A DNA stretch of 64,000 bases from Opisthorchis felineus (GCA_004794785.1 SJOL01010424.1:464439-528438), one strand, 5' to 3'; shown: positions 1 through 14,402, numbered from the stretch's first letter. Made by a program: numbers and translations. Notes: generated by a model not told the origin, from the sequence alone.

Positions 1-3000
1 GGATGGACTGTTTTGAAAAGCTCTGATATGTTTAGATTTAGGACGCAGTCTGTTGCATGAAACACATGGTTCTTGCAAGGTAGACAGTCTGGGGACGCTA
101 AGGTCTATCAGTCATGGATTCCTCTTGGAGAAACATTCCACATAATTTTCAGGCATTCATCTCAGTCCATGTGAAGCGTTCTAGAGAACTCAATCGGAAA
201 TGGCCGTACTGTTTGCTGCGAATTCATCAACATCCGAGGTCGTTGGAAATAGAGAATGGAACCTGCAATTTGGACCATCATTTGAAATAAGTCACTAGTT
301 TCTCTCCTCGTAGTGTAACTCCGTCAGTTTGCGGAGGCTTCCTAGCAGCTTTTTTATGTCGTCACAGCTTTCGTTGAGGGGCTTTAAATCCCCCTGACCT
401 TTTGATCCTGTGAAACTTCATCAGTCAGGAGTATCTTTAATGGCCGAAAATTTGGAGAAAAAACTTGGATCTATTCACGGGTAACTTTCCAGGTCTGAAC
501 AAAAAACCGTCAAGTCAGGAAAGCAAGTTACACTGTTTTTCTACAATAGAATGGTACAGCCATCAATTTACTGATTGAGTTGCATCCAGCTTTAGCAGCA
601 ATTTTACAGGGAGTTCCAGTATGAGGATCGGATTTTAGCACCCACTCAATCCTATCGATACAGGCTTCAAAGAACAGTCGGATGTCTTGCGATATGTTAG
701 CACTTCACATCAACTAACCTCTGGTAAAAGTGGAAGCCTGTCGCTCAATTTTTTTTGGACTACATTAGGTCAGATGGACAACGTAGGATGAGATATTTGG
801 AAAGGGGTTTGGAGTTGGAGTTCCAGCCTTGTGGCTGCTACTATGTATTCCCAAGAGGTGACCTTATCTCGGTGATCACAGCGGTAAACTTTGATTATAA
901 GCTCTACTAAAGCAGGGTTGTGACCTGCAATGTTCCGACTTCGGTTGAGTTTGGTAATTGATTACTCCAGCCTTGAGGAAACACCTTCGTTGGAAAAAAC
1001 CCTCTACTTTTGCTAGGAACCATATAAGGTGGATTAGGCACAGAGATAATAAGATTTAATCGTATTTGAGTGTTTTCAACAGTGTTTGTCTACATGGCGA
1101 AATATGCCCCTTTGAGCCTCCTTTGAATCGTTGCCTTTCCTGGGGAGTGCTTTCATACATTTAGTATTACAGGTCGATGATACTTTACTGAGTTGCAATA
1201 GGGAATAACACTTGGCTGAGTAAAGCACTTAGCTAGCTGAGCTAGCTAGAATAAAGCCATTCTAACCCAAATACAAGGCTCATCCCCACATTTTCCCAAA
1301 AATTACTTGACGTCGTAAACCCTAACGAAACAATCCCAAAGCGTTTTCGTTTCATCTCCGTCATCTCCGACATTTTCTTGGTTTTTAGGAACCATCACAC
1401 CGTACTTATCCGGTCAACGACCAAATTAACCAAATGGGCTACATTTTGTTGAGAAGCCGTTCTCAGCACACATTTGTTAGTGGACGACAATTAACTCGTT
1501 AAGATACCGCACCAAACGATCTCTATCAGCGAATGCTTGTTGTCGCTCACTGTTTTATGATTCATAAAACCAGTACGCCTTCACAGAGGAAGCAGACAAA
1601 CCCAAACTGCTCATTCGTTGTGTGGCTATCATTCGTTCCTTCTCTCTCTCTCTTAATCTTTTTTACATCTTCTCCCAGTCCATCAGAAAAAACCACCAAC
1701 ATCAACCACCCCGATGCGAACTCATGAATGGTGAGGACGAGTTGAGTTAGGCAGTTTCTCTTGGTAACCATACGACACCACGTCCAATCTTTGGAAGATC
1801 ATCGAGACAAAGTGTGCCATAAAAGTGTCACGCAAACCCAACGCGAAGACAGCACACGCAAATATACACACACCCACACATGACTACTCTCCGTGATACC
1901 TTGTTATCCACAAACATTTTACAAAAACGTTCACAGTAAGGAATACAACTGATGTGGTTGAAATTACCTTATCGAAGGAGCGTACAAAAAGGAATAGGCC
2001 TTTGCACTCCATGAAAGTCTCGAGTCGTCCTTACCATTAGATAATGAATAAAACATTTATGTAAACGCCGGAGCAATCTTTGCGGCTAAATTCATTCGGA
2101 CAGTTTGCCTTGCGTGGTTGTGTGAGACCATAGGGTTGCTTTTCATGTAGGTGGGCTCTCAATGGTTCTGCCATGTGAAAACGCCGGTAAAGGCAAACTA
2201 CTTGCAAGTAGTTCAAAAAATCCGCCTATGGCTGGAGAAGCGATCGCACTACCACAATTTCGACCTTCGTCAACTGAGGTTATGTTCGAAGCGTGAGTCA
2301 TCTTTCAGTTCATTCAGTTCTTTCTTCAGTGATATATGAGGTATGCTTTCGTGGATTTCCACCACTTCAAATGAAACAGCTCATTAATGTGTTGCAGAGA
2401 CGATTTGAATGAGCTGTAAACGCTCGATTGAACGGAGATTCGAAACATTTTATGGGCATTTTACCTCCGTTGTTGTCTTCAGCAGCCTTCGTACAATACC
2501 GGAATGATGGTTGTATATGCCTCTGAAAAGGGATGGAATTTTGCCGAAGCCCAAGTAAACTGGCATGACACTGATTACTAGCAGTAGAGTGCGGTGATAA
2601 GAATTGTTAGTGTGGCAGTACAATTAGATGGGCACTACGTTCGCGCGTGTTCCTCCAGTAATCTTATTCATCCAAAATTTCGACAAAATTAGTTACCCAG
2701 ATGAATTTCACCTTAAGCTTTGAGAAAACCTGCTAAGGTTAGCTTGGGTTTAGGTACAGAACCGGTGTTGACAATTGCTAGCGTCAAACTGTATTGGGCA
2801 GCATACCCACTTACTTGAACATAATCCAGACTGATAGAGTAACTATTTGGGACATGATTAGCGAGTGTATTTTCAAAGTTAGTCACTGACAAGGAGCATT
2901 TTGAATCGGCGGCCCCAACAAATGCAAAACAACCGGCATTCATCGGTGTGCAAATCAACACTCTACGTTCCTTTCATCTTTCCGGCTGAATAGTTTTCAC

Positions 3001-6000
3001 ATTCCACAAATTCGTAAAAAAATCGATGGGGATCCTATCAGTCATAAAGCATACATGTGAGGCAGTACAATCTAAATCCTTACAGAGTCCCTGCTTGGAG
3101 TATTCATTCAGTTGCAATGAATGCACTGTTAATTACAGTTATATTCCCGTTGTAAATAATTATAGAATGTGTAGGTAATAGACAACAACACTTTTAAGCA
3201 TACTTGATAATCCGTTTACTGTAACAACCTGAAACTACTATCCGGATAGTCATGTGTTCCTCTCCTCCATGCCAAGTCGCAGAAACCCAGAAGCGCTCGT
3301 TTGGCCGAGGTTTTCAGGAACCGAACACAACTTCATCTGATCTCTAGACTGACCACAAAATCGGTTGTTATTCATCTGTGTATCCGCTGCGGTAAAATGC
3401 TCAGCAAGCAATGTGTGGTAGCATCAAATGTTGGTCTTTTTCTAGGATACTGCAGCCACGAGTATGTGCTCTTAGGGCACGAAGATTCCCAGGCAGTCTA
3501 AAAAAGCGGCAAGAATTACTTCATACCGCAGTGGGCGTAAGTCGGAATAAATAAGAACAAATTACCGAGCTGATTATATAAATTATGTGGAACGAAAAAG
3601 TAACATGAACCGACTGTTGAGCATCGTTTCTAGGAACTTTGGTCTATTGGGCAGGTGCTCCCTGCTATGGTCTAGATTGAAGGGTCCAATCTGTGTCCTG
3701 TCTCGACCAGATGGCTGGTGATTGACTCTCGTCTTGTTGCAAAGTCAGCCAGCTGTGTACCAGCCGTTTGGGTGGGTGTTATTTTGCTCTGTTTCTAACC
3801 TTTGATCAGTTTTACCAATCTAGCATCTCAGCAGCTGCAAGTGAGTTGGTATACGCAATTACTGGTTGATAAAACTGACGTTGATGTTCTAATCGGCAGC
3901 AATGGTAAAGCCCTTATTTATGCCATAGCATTGAGTTGCGCTGCAGTACACGTTCGAGACAGTCGCGTCTAAGTTCTGTTTAGATTGACTTACTGGTGCA
4001 GAGCTTGTTTAAATAAGCAGGCTTCTTTGGCGTTGTAATCTGCATTTCAGGAGGTACATCATCAGGAAAAGCCCTCTAGTCAGAAATTACTTCTAGTTGA
4101 TCACTCGAAAGTGTTTTGTGAGTGAATTCTCTTCCTAAAGGGGTCACTTTTGAGTTGTCCAAAGCAGCAGCTTGTTGAGAAGGGATATATACAGGTGTGC
4201 CTTCGCAACAAGATGAGCGTTTAAATGAACTCACTTTTCAGGTGATCTTTTCAACTCAAGAAAGTCTAAAAAAGTTTGCATTCCCTCTAAAAATCATCCA
4301 CAAAGACTCACCAGACACGTTCCCTTTCCACTCGCACTTTTTCCTGTGATGGACTGAAACGACAGAAGTACTTATAACGGATTAGCCAGAAATGGTCCCA
4401 TTTGGGTTGGTCTCCACAGACGGGGAAAGTGTAGTATTTGTGTTACACATAGATGAGAATCATATTGTGGGTACTTGTATGCATACTTGTATGGCTAGTC
4501 ATCCTCAGTAGTGCCAATTCGTATATTGTGCTCCACGTCAGTTCAAATTTTAAATGCAGCCGGACAGATTAAGCTTTTCCAGCTTTTGAACTAGTGGAAG
4601 CTTCTGCATGCCACACGAATACTGAGTCGTTGAGTGAACGCTGAAGTTAGGCAAAAGTTTCATGAAATGAGAAATACGATATTCAGAAATATAGGCAGTC
4701 CACATACAGTCTGTCGCATCACGGAGTAGAGTGGGAAGTTATCCTCCCGATCACAGCAGAAGTTTCCGGTTTCATGCTTGCGGGTAAGGCATACTGCCTA
4801 ATCGCGAGCAATCACTGATCAACAGATGTCCAAGAGGTGGCTTCGTGGAGAAACCGTCTATATTGTATACTACTCCCATTCACATCAGTACCCCAAACTA
4901 AATGCAGAATATACCTCAGAAGTGTGCACCGCCTCGGACCGCCGTGTTGCTTCGACTCCCCCCATTGAAAGCGACAGAAAAAAAGTAAGCAGATGTTGAA
5001 AGATAGTCACAAGGTGTATTTACCAGTGCGTGCTAGGTCTACTTCCATGGACTTGCGTACTCCTAATGACGAATGTTGTACGTATATCTACAGCCTTCTA
5101 AGTTTGAGCACGAGTAATCCTCCACTGGTCACACAAAGCAACTTATGGAGGGATATGTCCATTTTCGCTATTTACAGCATTCGATCTAAAAGGATTGCTT
5201 TGAGTCCATTGACTTTGTGGATAAAAAGCACAGGAGTGTCATCTGATGTGGAAGCATGTGCTGACTGATTAACATTGCTGAAATATCACCATACTGACTC
5301 TGTTGAAGTGAATGCCATATGTCACACGCGGGACTAGACGTAACAAAAGCGAACCAGTTGCAGAAAAGGACAAATGTGGTTAGGAATATCTGCACGTTAG
5401 TCAGGTCAAAGTTCATGAAAGATATAGCTAGTTTGTGCTATCATTTGAAAAAGGCGAGCAACAGACTAGTACAGTTGAAGGGGTTTGAGAAATTTCTTCT
5501 GTCAACGAAAAGTTCGTCGGTAGAGAGTCCGATGATGGGGAGCCTCGAGGCCGCCTAATTTGACCACTTTGGGACGGTTTCATGGTACTGGGTACAAGGT
5601 CCGAAATGCTGTGTCCCGACTGACGTCGCGTCTCGTATGGATTAGCTGGGTTAAAATAGATTTTGCTTCGAATTCACAAGGTGAAGCACTTCGCGCAGTG
5701 GTCTCTAGTCCATATAGATAAGTACCCGACCGTACGACCTGTCACAATGGCACATGTGCACTTGAGTTGGAAAACAACCGACAAGGAGGTCGGCGTTGGC
5801 GGTTTAGCCCTACTTTGCATACGAAGAAGAGGTGAAGTTGAGAGCAGCTATTGAAGTTTAGCGGCGCTCAACGTGGATCTTACATCTGCGAAAAGACTTC
5901 TGGTTAACACGTCAGTCATCACGCCATCCCTAAACGTGAGCGCTAAGCAAAGGTGTTTGCGTTTGACTGTTTCGCTGACCTTTGTTTCGGATCTGTTCTG

Positions 6001-9000
6001 GACATTGTGTGGGGCAAACCTATCAGGGAAGTCGAGCTGCTTTGGAGACGTTCTCAATAGTAAGCAGTCCGCATTCCACTCGAGATTCCGAATAAAGTCC
6101 CCGGTTCGTCTGATCAGTAATGTGTCCTGAAGGCAGATGTGATCGTCCACTGCACTCCCCGTGGTAATTGATGTTGTGTGTAGAGACAAGCCCTCAAGAA
6201 GTTTCATGACTTGAATTAAAACACGCAGACCAGGTATGTGGGTCCGCGTACTTCACACCATTATGAGTATTTTTCAGTTAGGAGCGATACCTTATCTAAC
6301 GGCGGGTTTAGGCAGGATCGTAGGTGACCAAGTTGTGCGTTCAAATGAGTGCAAACAAACTAATACCTGAATAGCAAGAAGGTTTTTTGAACTTAGTCCT
6401 AAATCAGTGAAGTGGTGATCGCAGAAACAGAAACCACGCGCCAACAAAATGTAGTGTACCGTACCTTAAAGTATTTCCAATTTTAGTGCACAGCCTTAGA
6501 CACATTGAGCAGAGATAATCGTACTTCTGTGCTCAGCTATCCCCATATTTCGTCAGATAAATCAGCGCAGGATAAGTTAGTAAACTCAATGAAAATAGAA
6601 GACCAATGAAACAGGTGGTAAACAGTAAAATTCTAACAGAAAAGTGTTGGGTTCGAATCAACCACTAGCTTTCAGAGTGCTCCCGTCTAGAGGTTGGGCT
6701 TACGCAATAATTATTTGACAAGAAATTTCCACTACTGAGCGCTCCTCTCTTTTGAAGCACACAGTTGTTCTGTCGCACTACTGACTGAATGGTCCCCCTC
6801 ACTCCTTGATATATTCCGCAAATGCCTATTTACTCGAATGCCAAAAGTCGGTCCAAAATCACGCATACGATGTTATCCTGATCCAACTAGACTGATGGTG
6901 TATAACTATTCATTTCGCCTCAGCAACCACACCCCAATTAGCCCATTTCAGCATCAGAGTTTCAGGCTGAATGTGTTTTTGTGGTTCGATGAATACCCGT
7001 CCGTTTGCATGTTGTTTTTCGAAGGTGTGATGTTGAGGGACAAATTGCTTGGACTGCGTACAGTCGTACAGAACACATCCGCACACATAACTACAAGCAT
7101 GCGCTTCCAACCAGTGGAGGGACTAACGAATTTGCCCACAGGCAGTAGGCACGCTATCGCGTTGCTATTTTGTTCGCCCTACCAGCCACTTGACGAATCA
7201 CCACGTGAGATTTCTCTCTCCCTCAAAAACTCGATTCGAATATATCCCACATATTTGTCCTTGCCTCTCTCTCTAGTGTCCAGCTATAGAGGATAGGAAA
7301 AAACTTTTCCATATGTGTTTATCAGCGAATGTGGCGTATGCATATGAGCTGGTTAGGCAGACTACCAAGAATCACTAACCCTCCATATGGTACAGCTGAT
7401 TGGATGGGAAAATACACGGAAATATTACAGTATACTTTTTATAAAACAAACTAGCAGTCGATATAAGGTGTGAGATTTGTAGAATTTAATTGTGGTGTAT
7501 TTGAATAAGTTTCAGATTGTTAATATGGGGGGGGATATCGTAACCGCTTATTGTTGATGCATATATTTGTCCACCTAAAAGTCTCCTTTTTCCAAATGTA
7601 GCTGAAAAAGAATATGAAACTTCACTGCATCCGAACAGAAGAACGAGGGCCGTGGTATGTAGATCTTTGCTGATGATCTTCATGTATACATTGTATTAGG
7701 AAAAGTTAACCTTCTGCATATGATGTTGATGTCACTTCGCTTGTTCTGATGAATTTTATGAGTGCGTTGTAAAGTCATCCAAACAAACACTTCTGAAAAA
7801 TCGAAGTTTTATCGAATATATGTTTAAAGAACCTATGACTTATTCTTCAGCCTAATTTGGTGATAGAATTGAAACGTCCCCAATCAAGGGATTTGTCTCT
7901 TTCATGTCATGTTGTACCAGTAGATTGAACTACACCAAAAGGAGCAACATTCATAGACATTTGATGTCCCCACTCCTCCCCACAGTGTTAAATGAGAATG
8001 ATGAATCGGGCGTCAGTCTGCCACATTGAGTACAGGAGGAAGTCCGGTTTGGCCCAGTATTTCAGTACACCCGAGGTGACCAAACTACGACACCCATATC
8101 AGGCTTTCTGGAATGGAGAGCAACGTCTTCTGTGGAAAAAAACATCTAACCTTTGGTGGGTAGGGAAAGCCAAGTTCTTTGGGTGACTTGGTAGACACGG
8201 ATTATGTTCTATCAATGACCCTACAGACCTGCATGCAATAGTGGGTGCTAAGTCTTGGAGGAGGTGGAAATATTGCCGTACACACATTTTTGGGACCTGT
8301 TTATGCGTTTACACACTGGAACTCATGCTGATCGTACCGGCGTAAATAAGCACCTGCAAATTTGCGCGTCCCATTGCTTTTTACATGTTAAGGCATCCTT
8401 AGTCTTATTCATAGAACATTCCTATCAAATTCCTATGACGACTGGACAGGGAACTCAACTTGCACCTCACTTCTAAGTAATTGGTTTGCCTCGTGTTGAA
8501 AAAGAAGCTTGAGTCAACCAGGTATGAGTTATTTGAGGAAAGATAAGTGAAAACAAAACATTGCATCCCAGAAATTTTCTTATCAGACCTCTATAAGGAA
8601 AGCGGCTGAACAGACCGCGTCGATTTCAACGTCTTAAATCCAAAATATATTACCTCATTTCACAACTACCTGACGTAGCACAAAGCCACTCATTCCCAAG
8701 TCGGAGAAGGCATGAAAATAATTATGCGATCATGAAAGACGAACAACATGAGCCATAGATTCTGACGCACCTGCTGCTACGGCACTCGCCAACTGATGAT
8801 TTCATGTTTGCTTGTCTTGAGAATTAATGCATTCAGAAATGACCATAAGGTCACTGATAATCCTGTTGGTCGTAGTTTACTAGGTATGGTTTACTCATCA
8901 GTTTATGCGGTTTCTGGGGCGGATGTAATATGCGTCAGTCTAGCTGTTACCTGCCGCACATCTGCTGTCCACGAACGTGCTCACAAAGTGTGGAAACTTC

Positions 9001-9717
9001 GAGCAGCCTGAACGACAAACGCACTCAGGCGTGAAGTCAGCTGCTCTTCGAAAATGGTAAACGTGTTCCCTTTTCAGGTGGTATCACAAACCCACTTTAT
9101 TGTGAAGTTTCTAAGCTATCCGAATCTGTCGCTCGAGGCCGTTGTTAAACACAATTTAATCAGATATTGAGGTGCGAACACTGCGGCTAGTTAACTAGCC
9201 ATTTAGCAGTGAAAAAACGGGATGAGGAACAGTTTGCTGAGCCGTGATCAATCAACCGATGTGATCAAGCAGAAGAAGGACCGCACACGTGGATGAGCCG
9301 GGTGAAAAAAGGATCGGGAACTGCTTTAATGTGGCTTACCCGTTCACTTTCTCGTTTGAGATTATGTGGATTGAACGGCAGTTGCCAAGGCTACTGAGGA
9401 GGGGTAACCGAACCAACATGATGAGTGGCTATAATTCAAAACAACTACACATCTAAGGGTGCTTTGGACAAGTGCTTTTTCTTATTTGTTGCTGAAATAG
9501 GCAGACTTAATTTGAGGTTTTCGGTGCATAAACTCGCTTGGGTTGAGCTAACACAAGCTTTGCTTGAATTTTTTTGCCGTGTGTGACCTTCATTTTGCTC
9601 ATGGCCTGCCACGCGCTTGCGTGGCAAACTCAGTACGACTAACCACTTAGATTAAAGTATATAGATGTCACTATAGCCAGGACACAACGATTCAAATTAG
9701 TTCAGCAACTCTGTGAG
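1..9717. other. No recognisable gene or element
   Basis: ORFs here are short and overlap on both strands. The longest (6838-7296, plus; 5848-6207, minus) have no family I recognise. Only a short CT tract and an imperfect 19-bp palindrome of TAGCTAGC type at about 1232-1250 stand out. Confidence 0.6.
1638..1653. repeat. (CT)n short tract
   Basis: Pyrimidine microsatellite of about 16 bases. Confidence 0.85.
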
Positions 9718-9950
9718 TAGTGTGTTAAGTCTAGACAACATTATGCCACAATATGTCGAATATCGTACCAGCTGAAACATGGGGGGGGCCTGGTGTAGCA
9801 CATTCAGTTGAAGCGGACCGTCATAAATCAGAGATTCAGCTGTACGCAGCTGAGCCTTTTGTCAAAGCCATATTCATGTGCAAATGAGAGTATTTGTCGA
9901 AATCTGTCCAATTTGGGTTCAAGTAAAACATAGTGTAACAGCCAAACGGT
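9718..9950 (+). mobile_element. Hammerhead repeat family, copy lacking the ribozyme
   Basis: Sense-strand A segment (ATATCGTACCAGCTGAAACA near 9760, then the INCAGCTG and AAATGAGAGTATTTG tail) followed directly by the start of the next monomer (TTTGGGTTCAAGTA near 9915). It shows the monomer-to-monomer joint of the family, then diverges before the ribozyme. A run of eight G at about 9781 is a local oddity. Confidence 0.7.
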
Positions 9951-10254
9951 ATCTTCGAGTAAGACCAAAACCTCCGGGAAGGCAAAACAAAGCCGGAGCT
10001 GGGTTTCTATACGGTACCATTAACGTAAGACGTCAATTCACAAAATATACAAACCTCGACAGTTGTTACTCGTGCACACCAAATGGAACCAAATGAGCAA
10101 ACAGGTTCCCACGTGAGACAGTCACACGTGCATAGGGTCGGCCACAAAATGTCTGGATGACCTCAAGGTCAAATGAGTGAAGTGGTAGAGACAAACAAAT
10201 GCCAGTTCACACGCACGCACTAAACACAAAAGTGGAGTGGGGGTTACAAAGTAA

Positions 10255-10385
10255 TGGACGATCCACATAGAGTTGACGGAAACTGGGGGACTGTGCCTAC
10301 CTGATGAACCCCAAGAAGAGCGAAACTGATCACGGGCTGTCGAAGAGTTCTCAGCAACCTTATTACCACTGTGTTACGTCTAGTT
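10255..10385 (+). mobile_element. Hammerhead repeat family, ribozyme fragment
   Basis: B segment with CTGATGA at 10301-10307 and GAAA at 10322-10325, and cleavage triplet ATC. Stem II is ACCC/GAGC and the two closing pairs of stem I are lost (ACGGGC against GCCTAC). The core bases remain but helices are weakened, so it is probably inactive. Downstream the family sequence continues through CTGTCGAAGAGTTCTCAGCA. Confidence 0.75.
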
Positions 10386-13300
10386 CAGAATAAATTTAAG
10401 GAGCATATGATCCCCGTAGTGAAAACTGCTGCACACACAGAGCCTGCTTTGACTTGTGTTCATCGGTTGATTGCTCCGGACATTTGCTTGATCCTTTGAG
10501 ATCACTTCTGAATACGTTGAGTTCCAAACAACTCCCGGGTATTTCTTAAAAACATCTGTGCACGTCACTAAATTTGCTGCAGCTCGCTCTACTTTCTTAC
10601 TCATCTTACATCAATGGTCGCTTACTTAAAAATGATTTACTGTTAATAGCATACATCAAGTCATGTTACGAGACTACCAAATTGAGGCATCATAAGCTTA
10701 ATATTACTTTTTCCGTGCTTTTATCCGCGGTGCTTTTCAGCCCCTATTTATTGTCCTAGGTTTCCTGTCGTCATTTTTGCGGTACGCGCCAGGATGGTGT
10801 TATGTCCCCAGTTCAATGGGATGCGTAATTCCGCATACTGAGTAGATTGGCACTCAAAAAAGTGACTGCACAGACACCATATATTTACACAGCCGTTGAG
10901 TACTACAGATTGTCCATCAACGACACCAACTATTGCACATCATACGTGTTCTCACAAAAGTACGGATTTGAACTTTAGAGACTACACTGGTAGGTCAATC
11001 ACTTTTCCGTGGACTTGTCTATAGAGTTGTTGCATTATGCCAGAAGGAACGCAAACAAAAGTTTATTCTGTGCTTAAAGTAGCATTGGGTGTTGTTTCAA
11101 TTCAGGAACGAAGAAAAACTTCGGGGATTTTTCGAACCAGTAGATAGGTTCACAGATAGCAGAACGGTTGCGAGCAGCCATACAAGCTGATGTCACTGGG
11201 GTGCGCTGCTGTACACTATAACATATTAGGAATGAGGTGGAAAATGTTTTTCCATTGGGAAAGGCATCTTCCTGAGTTCCGGTTCTTTTCCACACATGTT
11301 TCCACATGTGTGATAGCACCAAACACAGCCTCAGGGCGCTGTTTTTTCTGGGTTATGTAAACAAGTGCGTAGCCAGGTGCAAGAGGTCTGAGAACATCAC
11401 ACAATGTTTTTTGGTGCCATTTTTAGTTTTTGTTCTCGCAACAAGCCATGTTGAATCCAATTCTACATGTTTATGCTGTTGTTCTGGAGGATTTTATCAC
11501 CCGGTTGATGAAAAGAGGAGATTCGTCTCACAAAGTGAAATATGCTACAGCATTCCTAAAGCATCATTAAGAATTTTAAACCTGAGAGTTTATTTCGCTG
11601 ATAAGTTAGGAATAACCATTCACTGTTGACTTTAGATGCATCTAACTCCACGAATAAAGTAGTAACTCCAGGCAAATCTCACAGTTTTTCTAAGGGGGAT
11701 GCAATAAAACTCGATTTTGGTCTCCCAAAATCTGACATTTTCTTTGAAAACATCAAGTTTTCTGCCGACTACGAGAATTAGTTTGCGGATTTGTAGTCGG
11801 TCGATCAGGGCTTATTCTCAGGCTGAAAGCCCGACCACCTGACTGATAATTAAGGAAAACGCAATCGGAAGATAGGAGGACAATAAGGTTTAATTTCACT
11901 CTGATCAGACATAGAAGAGGGCTACGTTTCACAGACATATAGCACACTACTCCTAAGGTTGCTGAAAACTCCTCGACGTTTCACTGCACAGCTCGTAGTC
12001 CAAAATTCCAATGTAAAATAGGCTATTACTTACCTATAATTCACTATGGGTTTGCCACTACCTATATGGTCAACAACAGAATGAGCTGTATTCGCTGCAA
12101 AATCTGCACATTAGCCAGTAAACCTGACAAACGTAAACCAGTTGGGGCAAAAATGTCCATTGACCATGAAACTTCATTACCTACCTTCCCAATTTGAAGC
12201 TTAATGAATAGAGCAGAAACTAAACACCCGCTCACATGTCAGTGTACTGTGTAAAGTTTACGGTGTGCCCAGCGTCAGAGAAGGTTGTCAGACAACCTTT
12301 TACACCTTTGGTAACGAAGATCGGAATTAGAACTCGTTTGGTACAGAGATGTTAGATACTACCTTACTTGAAAGCCACCTCGTAATGGGTTCTTCAGTTA
12401 AGTGTGAATGTAGCGCCATCCTCTACAGCAGCTTGGTCTGTTGTTGTATGTATTTTTACTTGGCAGGTCAAGGATGTTCTCTGCCTAATTGCACAGGCAA
12501 CCCAGATGACCGACTGAATAGGACTTCGGAGTGCCAGTTGAAAAGGTGGATCAGGCTCTTCTGGATCACCCTTGTGATTACTTAAGAGAAGAGACGTAAA
12601 ACGCTATTTTTACTTTTACAGAAAGATTCGGAGTTGGAGGATAAACTTTCACGTAACGTCTTCAAAACGAGCTTCGAAAATTGGACTCGACTGGTTTCAT
12701 CTTTCCTCTAACCCAACACTGCAACATGTCTTCCAATCAACAGAACTAATGGTTTTGAAGCATGGTTACACAAGCTTCATATGTCCCACTGCCGGTGAGG
12801 ACAGAAAGCACACTTTCTCTAGTACGGCCAACTTCAGTTTCTTGCCCGATGAACCATCTCACGCAAGGTTTCAGCTACCCGCATCTGTTGCCCCAACACG
12901 TGCCATAGTTAACTCTCGGTTCTGATCGTTCATTCTGCCAGTGCATACATGTAACGATCTAAAACATGTCTGCTTGCATTCACTATTATCGTGCGTTCCA
13001 CCCTCAGGGGACAAGTTTGATAGTATAAGGGTAATTGCTAACATTTTCAATTGGTCTGCATGGTTGGCACTCAAAACACGGGGTACCGCACGACTGTTTC
13101 CTTTGGTGGCCTCATGATGATGATCGCCACTGTGGGCACGCACATAGGCCCCTCCTATGCTGGTTGTTGAAAGAACAACTTTAACTGAACTGAATTAGTA
13201 TTAATGATTAAAGCGGATCCAGCGACATTTCCTTGCTTTAAATCTAGCCAGGATGTGCCTGATCAACCTGCTGTCAGTAAATGCTATTCCCTATACTCGA

Positions 13301-13967
13301 TCCAACCAAAGTAAGCCTCCCTCACCCATGATTGTGCCTCACTCAAAGACAAGCAATAAATACTATTTTCTAAAAAAAAGTGGCCCTTATGGTCCGCAAG
13401 ATGGTTCAAAACGTTCTTACCTAACTTGAATCCGTGTGCTTTAGAGTAAAGTGAAAAAAACTATGAACATCTTTACGTGCATAGCTTTTCTCTGTTCGAG
13501 TGTCACCACATATGCCATCAAGAGAAACCCCTCAACAGAAACAAGCTCTCCTTGTGTGAGTAGTTTTTACGGCACAATTTTCCTATCGAAATCTCTTATT
13601 GATGAGACGCCCCAGAAACATACGGCAAATACTTCATGCTCCCAAAAAAGGTTAGATTTACTACCCTATTTCAAACCTTAGAACAAAACTGCTCTCTGAC
13701 TCTTGACTTAACTATTTGAAGAGAAAAGTCAACGTCACTAGAAATTTTGCTCTACCATTTATACCTTGAACACCACTGGACGAACTTGACGTGGTTTGAT
13801 TTGACCGATTGTTTGGCTTGATAGCGCTTTCAGAATATTGAACCAGGCAGCTTTAACTCGATACTTACCAGGTTACACATAACTCAGTAGTTGCTTTCGT
13901 TGTCTTTCATACAGTGAGCTTCTTTTGTGACATTGCCTCAGAGTAAAAGGAAATAACTAAAATGGCT
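10386..13967. other. No recognisable gene
   Basis: Only a roughly 25-bp hammerhead-family fragment at about 11950-11975 (AAGGTTGCTGAAAACTC) and the weak signal-peptide exon candidate at 13463 are noted. Confidence 0.55.
13463..13555 (+). other. Candidate signal-peptide exon of an unknown gene
   Basis: A 31-codon ORF begins MNIFTCIAFLCSSVTTYA, a plausible secretion signal with a likely cut after TYA, and ends exactly before GTGAGT. No partner exon downstream is recognised, so it may be chance. Confidence 0.18.
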
Positions 13968-14402
13968 GCTTGTACTAATCCAAACAAGCAATCTTTCGCG
14001 CCGTACACTCATTTGCACACTAATTTGGTTGTCGTGGGAGACTCAACTGGATCGGCTCCAGCGAAATCTCTCGTTCTTGATTTTCTTCTTCAGCTAAATG
14101 TTCTGCACAAGACTGCCTCATTTTCAGTTGCTACGATAGTTGAGGTATCTTAGGGTATTTTTTTTTGACAGGGTAAACTATTCATAAGGTTGCTGAAAAC
14201 TCTTCAACAGCCCATTATCGGTTTCGCTCTTCTTGGGATCCGTCGGGCAGGCACAGGCCCCGAGTTTCCGTCAATCCGCTTGAACTCAAATTACAAGCAA
14301 TGTGTGAAATACATTCATCTGCATACTAATTTGGTTTTAACGGGAGGCTCCACTGGATGCTCGTTTATGGTTAGTCGTGTTCAGTGGAGCGGTTTTCAGT
14401 AA
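13968..14402 (-). mobile_element. Hammerhead repeat family, A-B-A direct dimer
   Basis: Two A segments (about 13995-14150 and 14300-14400) flank one B segment (about 14180-14290) in the same direction, sense on the minus strand. This is a permuted dimer as expected from a circular or tandem RNA intermediate. The ribozyme at about 14211-14255 is dead: the CTGATGA box reads CCGACGG. An oligo-T run at 14159-14166 interrupts the A-B boundary. Confidence 0.8.

Noticed and set aside
2713..2961. 82-codon minus-strand ORF with an internal CAA-GTAAGT donor
   Set aside because: It looks exon-like, but no acceptor of quality and no homologous family could be named.
5848..6207. 119-codon minus-strand ORF overlapping an 85-codon plus-strand ORF
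   Set aside because: Open in both directions but without family resemblance or splice signals; possibly an old repeat, not supportable as a gene.
6645..6670. tRNA-like B box (GGGTTCGAATCAACC)
   Set aside because: No acceptor stem or A box at tRNA distance.
6838..7296. 152-codon plus-strand ORF, one of the longest upstream of TFAP2
   Set aside because: It has no recognisable domain, overlapping ORFs of similar quality lie on the other strand, and no clear splice context; length is compatible with chance.
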